A stretch of DNA of 64,000 bases from Symsagittifera roscoffensis (taxonomy: Eukaryota; Xenacoelomorpha; Acoela; Convolutidae): contig NC_087067.1 of the NCBI RefSeq assembly GCF_963678635.1, positions 34,012,401 to 34,076,400 of the forward strand. Direction: 5' to 3'. Below the pieces are notes generated by a model. That model made no database searches. It saw only the letters and a list, made by a program, of their open reading frames with translations, and was not told the origin of the DNA. A program made the translations under genes and the position numbers. The stretch's first letter is position 1. Every line of letters begins with the position of its first letter. Positions 63,502-64,000 of the stretch are shown here, in pieces.

Positions 63502-64000
63502 ATTTGAGTTACTCCGCTTTCACTTATATCCTTACTAGCATATGTCTATGTACATTAGTTTTAAAACACTCGCCCTCGCGCGAGAGTAAAAATATGCTCT
63601 TATACCATGTAAAATTTTGCACGCTCACGTTATAATTTATGCATTTCAAACAAAATTTTGAAAATTGACATTGTTTGGAATTTTTTTGGCCCAATGTGTT
63701 AAATGGCCAAATCGGCTGGTCAAAACCTATGGAGCGTGTACAAGGTGCCTTGAATGACCATTTATGGCATGATAGCCGCACATTCACTGTAAGTGGCATA
63801 TGAATGGATACCAGCCAGGATACTGTCAGTTGCTTTTAGCCTAATTGTTGTGATAAACTTATTAAATAGGTAAGTATTCAAATCTATTTGATAAGTTTTC
63901 TTTGAATGCACTCTGCGACAGCGGAGGGCAGCCCAATTCTCTTAAAAAATTCAAGAAAAAAATTTGCACTAACTTAAAAGTTAGCTTTTAGGCCAATTTT

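Larger units (their letters stand above)
1..64000 (-). repeat. Tandem 5S rDNA array, 50 complete genes, 1278-bp unit
   Basis: The same unit repeats head to tail without interruption, one 5S gene per unit, all transcribed leftward. The distance between consecutive genes is 1278 bp except 1255 (genes 1-2 and 5-6), 1272 (14-15), 1279 (21-22), 1213 (28-29 and 29-30) and 1281 (41-42). Each exception traces to a visible indel in the spacer: -23, -6, +1, -65, -65 and +3 bp. Units differ otherwise by only a handful of point changes. No mobile element or unrelated gene interrupts the array. Both ends of the window lie inside spacers, so the true array is longer. Clustered tandem 5S genes separate from the 45S rDNA are normal in animals. 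What is less usual is a spacer about ten times the gene length with structured elements in it. Confidence 0.99.

Noticed and set aside
1-64000. CRISPR-like or transposon array
   Set aside because: Repeats are 1.2-1.3 kb units that each contain a 5S gene; there are no short repeats with unique spacers, no transposase, and no terminal inverted repeats or target-site duplications bounding the unit.

Overview
The whole 64 kb window is the interior of one tandem array of 5S ribosomal RNA genes from a eukaryotic, almost certainly animal, nuclear genome. Fifty complete 5S genes lie head to tail, all on the minus strand. The usual repeat is 1278 bp: a 118 bp gene plus a 1160 bp AT-rich spacer. Both window ends fall in spacer, so the array continues on both sides. 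I see no protein-coding gene, transposon, tRNA, CRISPR array or prokaryotic feature. The open frames of 85 and 91 codons that recur in every unit are artefacts of the repetition; the 85-codon one even begins inside the 5S gene.

The 5S gene is recognised by its 9-bp terminal helix, an intact internal control region (box A, intermediate element, box C), an immediate TTTT terminator and a GATATAA box at -29 to -23. The sequence (for example TTAGTACTTGGATGGGAGAC and the CCGATCACCGAAGTTAAGC stretch) is metazoan and looks protostome-like to me (arthropod or lophotrochozoan type). I cannot name a phylum.

Layout of each spacer, read left to right from the 5' end of one 5S gene to the 3' end of the next: the GATATAA box; a GC-rich hairpin around a 10-bp palindrome; an AT-rich hairpin, an Sm-like AATTTTTTTGG/GA motif and another hairpin; then, 369 bp beyond the 5S start, a near-ideal 5' splice site (AG|GTAAGTAT) embedded in three consecutive potential stem-loops; a 23-bp hairpin present in most units; and three diverged copies of an approximately 187-bp subrepeat before the next gene. 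The splice-donor element and the Sm-like element are on the plus strand, opposite to 5S. That is the arrangement known for 5S/spliced-leader (SL1) repeats of nematodes, so the most interesting hypothesis is that the spacer carries an unrecognised spliced-leader or snRNA-like gene. Neither element matches an SL or snRNA sequence I recognise, and both calls are tentative.

Units are nearly identical, with a few informative polymorphisms: a G/A site beside the Sm-like motif (22 G, 28 A); an A/G site in nine spacers; a 23-bp indel in three spacers; a 65-bp deletion in two adjacent spacers; a 6-bp deletion; and one 5S copy (number 33) with a box A change. Their pattern (runs, alternation, copies shared 17 units apart) is what unequal exchange and gene conversion would leave behind. 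To project an element to any unit, use offsets from the 5S gene's high coordinate H (its 5' end) or low coordinate L (its 3' end): GATATAA H+23..H+29; Sm-like motif H+178..H+188; G/A site H+188; donor GT H+369; A/G site L-348. In the spacer above gene 14, offsets from H beyond +43 are 6 smaller.
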